NCBI GenBank assembly: GCA_000469685.2
Contig: LS997566.1
Span: 13,601,618 to 13,665,617 of the forward strand
Origin: Haemonchus contortus
Taxonomy: Eukaryota; Nematoda; Chromadorea; Rhabditida; Trichostrongylidae
DNA: 64,000 nt
Reading direction: 5' to 3'
Program-made: the position numbers and the translations under genes
Shown here: piece after piece, positions 59,421 through 64,000 of the stretch
Layout of the letters: the number at the start of each line of letters is the position of its first letter
Position numbering within the stretch: the stretch's first letter is position 1
The notes under the pieces: generated by a model
What the model saw: the letters and a program-made list of their open reading frames with translations, nothing else
Told to the model about the DNA's origin: nothing
Database searches by the model: none

Positions 59421-61227
59421 CTAATCTCTTCCCTTCAACTTCTCGTACTCTTCATGATAGATACGCCATTCATCACCTTCCTTCTTCCAAATATGAGTGA
59501 ATTTGCCTGTGAGGAGTCTGAATTCTCCTCTAAGGAGATCGAAGATAAATTCGGCTATTCTGTAGTCTTTGGTGCCTTGATAAGAGCCGCCGTCGTGTAT
59601 CTTAAAGGAAGACATATGGTTGAAGAGAAATACAATTTCGAAAATCAAATATCTCTTCTAACTATTATTGTTCGTCGATTTGTGTTTATTTGTATATCGG
59701 GTTGTCCGAAAAGTTTTCCCGCTCCCCGTTTCTGAGCAGCCTGTGCGTCAAAAACGGGAAACGATGTGGAGCTCCCCCCCCCGGTGAGCCGTCTCGAACT
59801 ACTCCGAAAATCTATCCAGGTGCGAGGACTCTGCTGTGTTGCTGGCTGGATTGAAAGGGAATCTGATGGAAAATCAATCAATTCACTGGAGGACTGCAAA
59901 ACGTGCCCAAGAGACGATTTCAAGTCTAGAACCTTCTATGGGAGTAGGATAATAAAACTACAAGATGGCGAACCATTACCGAAAATAAAGGCAAAGGTTA
60001 TCACTTGATGAATGTATATGTTTTTCTAGAAATTTTCAGTGAATGATGACCTGAAAATCGGCAAAAACTTTTCGGATGGTCTAATATTTACGCTCGTTAA
60101 GACGCTATTTATATTTGGAACTGAACGGCTGCTTTCACAAGGCAAACCGGTACGCTAGCAAATTTAGATTTTAAAATCCTCTTTTAGGATCGACTGCCTT
60201 AATATTCGGAAGAAGGAAATACCTCATTCCCATGTAGGCTCCTTGAAAGACAGAAACAGAAAACCACGAAAAGGTAATAACTTTGTGACCCGGAGGTCCG
60301 CAGCAGACCATTACAGTCTGGTATTTATTTACTCGATTGCTTCGAATTTGCTATCTTCTCATTGCCCTTTTTCACCTTGTAACCTCCATCGATCGTGGCT
60401 ATGGATAGTGTTCAATAGAAGAATGAAAACAAACCTTGAATATGTGCGAGTGGAGTCTCGACCACATTACATTATATTTTCTAGTGATATCTGAAAGCAA
60501 AAAATTTGTAGATGAATTCTGCTATTGGGTTAATACTTTTTGGAAGCTTTCGTATGTTCCCTCATAATCAAAAAGTGAAAGAGATTCAAATGTCTTGAGT
60601 AGGTCAGCAGGCAAAACAAGTGAGTGATAAAGACAGACGTGAAGACAGGAAGGCAAAAATGCAGAATAAATGAAAAACAGGAATATTTCAGGACGTTGAT
60701 ATACTAGATTTCCCGGGATCTCGAACGAACACTCGCCACTTAGCTGCTCATACTTTTTCACAAAGGCTCTCAGTGAAAGGAGTGGTTAGTCTAGTGTCCT
60801 TTAAAAGAGGAGGCTCTGTCTATCGATAACGGCATGAAGTTAGAACATTACTGCGGTACTCCTATACAGATTAGTTACGCTACATCTAATGCAGGTGGAA
60901 TTTTTGTTTGACGATTGCTCACTTGTTCTTCCATATGTAGCATTTACGCCTTTGTTTACCATCACACCCTGACTATGATAGAGATTAACGGCGGATTCGA
61001 CTGTTCCATTCACGCACCAGTCCTCAAACTTTCGGTAAAGAGGCTCAAGCTCCGCTTTAATATCTGAAAATTGATTTTTCAAAGGACTAAACAAAAGGTA
61101 CACGTGAAAGATATTCAGATTAGAATATTAGAAGTGCCCACATCTCCCAATTATTTGATAGTCGAAGAAGGCTGTACTTGCTAGTGCTAATTATGAACAA
61201 GGCAAAAGCGTTGATGCAGCAGAGCAT
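59421..61227 (-). CDS. DUF4440 / SnoaL-like (NTF2-fold) protein, 4 exons
   Basis: Exons: 61227-61182, 61063-60923, 60766-60705, 59600-59421; total 429 bp, 142 residues, all phases consistent. Exon 1 (MLCCINAFALFIIST) would be a signal peptide but needs a GC-AG intron (A|GCAAGT donor), so it is the least certain part. Exon 2 (IKAELEPLYRKFEDWCVNGT, VNLYHSQGVMVNKGVNATYG) and exon 4 (GTKDYRIAEFIF, LLTGKFTHIWKKEGDEWRIY, HEEYEK) carry the DUF4440 pattern: an N-terminal helix pair, the substitution-prone HSQG/NATYGR region, and the final GKFTHIWKKEGDEWRIYH strands. Exon 3 has a poor acceptor (CACTGAGAG). Nematodes have many small proteins of this fold; their substrates are mostly unknown. A MITE lies in intron 3, and the whole gene sits between two inverted 1-kb arms. 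Confidence 0.75.
59697..60084. mobile_element. Mariner-derived MITE in DUF4440 intron
   Basis: About 388 bp with TA on both sides (59695-59696 and 60085-60086). The ends are inverted repeats sharing TCCGAAAAGTTTT (left TCGGGTTGTCCGAAAAGTTT; right, reverse complement, TTAGACCATCCGAAAAGTTT). The GGTTGTCCGAAAAGTT terminus is typical of mariner-type elements. Too short for a transposase; the minus-strand open frame over its left part (QAAQKRGAGKLFGQPDIQI) is read through the terminal repeat. Confidence 0.78.
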
Positions 61228-61629
61228 TGAGGTCAAGAGACGAATGAATGAGAAGAACAAATGGGCTTTCTCCGAAAATTACAAGTGAAAATTCAGAAAA
61301 ATGAGTGTTTCTTTAGAACATGCTGATCACATCTGACAAACATGATTATATGCTCCTCTGACCATGACCTCTCTGTTATGGCCACCCTCTTTGGCTACTC
61401 CATAATGAAGCGTCACCTAATAATATTGTCAAAAAAGATATGGGGTGTGCAATGCTATCATTTTCTATTGAATTTGTAATCATAACTGTTGCATCGTGAG
61501 AAAAAATGAGAAGTGTGGTCTCAATATGCAACACTGGGGTAATCGGAACTCGTTCGTTTCAGTAAATTGTTCTATTTTCCGAAGGTAGCTTGACTGATAG
61601 ATAATTTGTGAAGTCCTCAAATCGTAAAG

Positions 61630-62641
61630 TTAAAAACAGAAGAATGTTTGAACTAGAAAAACTACGCTAATAAACCATCCTACTAATGAAGCACAAGCGA
61701 AATTTTACTACACTTTCCGCGCCTTTTCGCTGCTTGTCCATCATACCGTGTAAAATGCATAGTGTTTTTTGCAAACCACTTAGCAACTTGCTAACCCAAA
61801 CAAAGGTGTGCTGCCAAGAACCTCATACTCGTCTCACGAAAACTCGAATTCATTCCGCTTATTTCGTCTGCTAAATGCGTATTGTACCTACCATTACTAT
61901 TTACCAACCTTTTTCTCTCCACAGTTTTCTCAACTTTCGCTGTGACAAGGCCTCATTTGACATTCAGCCACTTCGTCATATTTTCTTCAATTCTGAAGTT
62001 TAATTAACTGAGTACTTACGTTTTATTTCAGATTAATTGATCTGAAAACGGTCTCCCAAATTTTATGCGTGCTGCTGCGCAGTACTGTGAAATTCCATTG
62101 AGGATGGCGTCATTTTCAACTTTGTCGGGTATCTTGCCCTTAGCGGCGGTAAAACTCAGGCATTTCAAAATCTGATGAGGGAGAGGACAGGACAATCGCG
62201 AGCGCTTGACTCCAGGAATGGTCAGTGAATGATGAGGCTGACTAGGACGTTTAGTAAAGAGAACGCAGTGAATCCGATGACTCTCGCTCAAATAGTTGCG
62301 AGAAGGTTGTTGACTGGTAGTGGTAGCAGCGGACAAAGACCAGTGGGGCCTTCTGTAGTCAGATCATAAATGATTATAAAAGTAAATCACAATTATTGAT
62401 TGGAGTGCGTTCAATCTTTGGGAGGAAACAACATGGAAATCGTAAATACCCATATTCATCAACGTAAAGCTCTCGAAAGCAGCTATCGTTTGTTGAGCGA
62501 TTGAGCCTTGGTGTTTATAGTGCGGTCTTGACACGCCAATGTATTGCCGGAAGCATTCACAACATCCATTTTGACTGATAAAAGCTGATCGCACGTGAAA
62601 ATGCTGGTCTATTCCTTGCGATATCCTGCAACTCCGGCATA
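61630..62641 (-). repeat. Right arm of ~1-kb inverted repeat around DUF4440 gene
   Basis: Near-identical reverse complement of 58174-59187. The inner edge starts TTAAAAACAGAAGAATGTTT and the outer edge ends AACTCCGGCATA. The 2.44-kb spacer between the arms holds the whole DUF4440 gene. Beyond the edges the flanks are unrelated, so both breakpoints are sharp. Confidence 0.9.
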
Positions 62642-63586
62642 ATATTCGAATTATGATATCGTGTTCAACACCAACACCTTGAAATACTCCATAGTTTAGC
62701 GTCAAAGATTGTCCTCGGCCAGGGCTCGGAAGAACTTGGTCAACACCAAGTTTCTTTCAAGCCTCGGCTAGGGATAATCTGTGGCACTAAACCAACGAAT
62801 ATTCTGGATCGTTTACCTGCCACCTGGTTAGCGCAGCTAAGGCGCGAACATTCCAATGTAAGACAGTGATTCGCATCTTTTCACTACTTAGCAAACACTG
62901 TCAAGGACATTGCAGTATCAAACAGGACCTAAATTTACTTACTTTTCCATTCGCAATTCAGCTACCGTCGTAGCTCCGCTATACGGATGATCAGAGATGA
63001 CGGTACGTTCGTGTTCATTGTTTTCAGGCCAAGAGCAAGCCTTGCTCACACTGAGGAACGGCTTTATGCATTGGTCACGTGTCAAATACCCCAGTTTCTA
63101 CTGTGCTTCCGGTTGTACTCTAGCCTTGGGAGCCGTTATGTTTCAGCGCCCACCTTACATCAACGGCACATCATCCGATAGAGTTTTCAGCGCGGGCTTT
63201 AGACAGCCACGCCGTGATGCAGCGAAGGCGCACCTTCAATTGTCATATGGTGTGGACACGAGCGATGCGCTGCAGATAGCAGAGGTTTAATGATTGTAGA
63301 AGGCCTCACATCCGACAACTACTTTTTTGGAATATTATGTACACTGTCGTAGCCGAACTACATGAGAGTCGTTTGTGTCACTCAATTTAGCAACTATGAT
63401 TTTGTGTAAGGGCACCCTACCGATTTGACAACACGGAAGACTTTTGATTTGTCTAACTATGACAGCTACATCATGTTGAGCAGCTTTTTCTAAATGCAAG
63501 TTTATCTCAAAACTTTTTGCAAATTCCACCTCATGTAAGGAGTTAGTCGAAAAGAATCGTGAGCAATAAAAAAAGTGGAATAATGA
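62642..63586. other. Probable decayed element, not classified
   Basis: ACTTGGTCAACACCAAGT (62734-62751) forms a short hairpin. On the minus strand near 62860 the words MRITVLHWNVRALAALTRWQ loosely resemble the start of a retroelement endonuclease. A 97-codon plus frame ends at 63290 (QRPPYINGTSSDRVFSAGFR, AKAHLQLSYGVDTSDALQIA). None is sufficient for a family call. Confidence 0.3.
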
Positions 63587-64000
63587 ATGAAAATAGTAGA
63601 TTTCCATCAGTTGTCGCATTGGGTATCGGCTTTCCTCCTAAACGAAGGGCCTTTGGGAACTCCAGTATATACTGGTCTGTGGATTGAAAAATTCCCTCCT
63701 ATGCTTTCAGCCTTCAATTACGGGACCGTCTTTCAGCTGCGTCGTGCCCTGGGCTCAATATAGGAACGACACATGTTTGTTGGCCAACACAATGAGTACC
63801 GTTTGGTTTCACGCAGAAAATAAGCTGTGGGAGATCGTATCATAATAAGACCTTCTAGATCTCTGATTGCTGATCGGGAAAACAACGGTGAACCTGCTAT
63901 AAAAAACGCTAGAATACTTGAAGAGTGTGCCTCGGTAGGACACATCAAGCTCCCGCCTGAACCTATTGCTGAGGTAGCACCAACTCTTGATATGGCAAAC
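63587..64000 (+). pseudogene. Broken coding frame of unknown family, runs off the window
   Basis: A single frame starting at ATG 63587 reads coherently to the window edge apart from two stops (TAG at about 63761, TAA at 63821). Words include SHWVSAFLLNEGPLGTPVYT, GLWIEKFPPMLSAFNYGTVF, RHMFVGQHNEYRLVSRRK, GDRIIIRPSRSLIADRENNG and LEECASVGHIKLPPEPIAEV. Conservation of frame across two isolated stops suggests a recently disabled gene or transposon ORF. A TTCTAG acceptor at 63858 offers an alternative: the last 142 bases could be an intact exon of a live gene. Confidence 0.4.

Noticed and set aside
62820..62880. Retroelement endonuclease N-terminus on the minus strand
   Set aside because: Only about 20 residues resemble the start of such a domain and no downstream motifs follow.

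Overview
This is eukaryotic DNA, almost certainly from a nematode and most likely a strongylid (hookworm-like) worm. Real genes are split into short exons with nematode-type splice sites (acceptors such as TTTTCAG, donors GTAAGT or GTGAGT). Two genes begin at an acceptor without an obvious upstream exon, as expected for spliced-leader trans-splicing. The intergenic and intronic space is packed with decayed transposons. There are no bacterial operons, ribosome binding sites, CRISPR arrays or rRNA genes. Most long open frames are chance or repeat-derived.

Host genes: (1) A complete 11-exon acid-lipase-type gene lies on the minus strand (50892 to 42052). All splice phases agree and predict 612 residues: a secreted lipase with catalytic Ser, Asp and His, preceded by an unusual proline-rich N-terminal extension of about 180 residues. 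(2) A four-exon DUF4440/SnoaL-like (NTF2-fold) gene lies on the minus strand (61227 to 59421). (3) The first coding exon of what looks like a ryanodine receptor (UNC-68-like) is at 16385 to 16326, minus strand. If right, much of positions 1-16325 is its transposon-filled first intron. (4) A divergent plus-strand candidate gene with several coding-like exons lies at about 16905-18214, and isolated candidate exons are at 1293-1605, 20550-20870 and 23937-24130.

Mobile DNA by region: an RTE-type retrotransposon relic (10230-12105, minus), a mariner relic (12180-12932) and a nearly intact but frameshifted Tc3-like element (12953-14531) lie end to end. A GGGCGGGG-rich tandem array (about 127-bp unit) follows at 14950-15690. 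A Penelope-like element fragment with a GIY-YIG nuclease is at 21300-22480. At least ten copies of one tRNA-derived SINE family are spread over 6-50 kb. Two copies of a long-inverted-repeat (foldback) element, whose arms carry a tRNA-like segment, are at 37189-38668 and 54681-55941. A third, larger inverted repeat (two arms of about 1 kb, nearly identical) brackets the DUF4440 gene at 58174-62641, and a mariner-derived MITE sits in that gene's second intron. A degraded coding frame of unknown family runs off the right edge.

How things work together: the lipase and the DUF4440 protein are unrelated by sequence, and no operon is visible. The clearest biology is how mobile elements have filled introns and flanks, and how the DUF4440 gene came to lie between inverted 1-kb arms.
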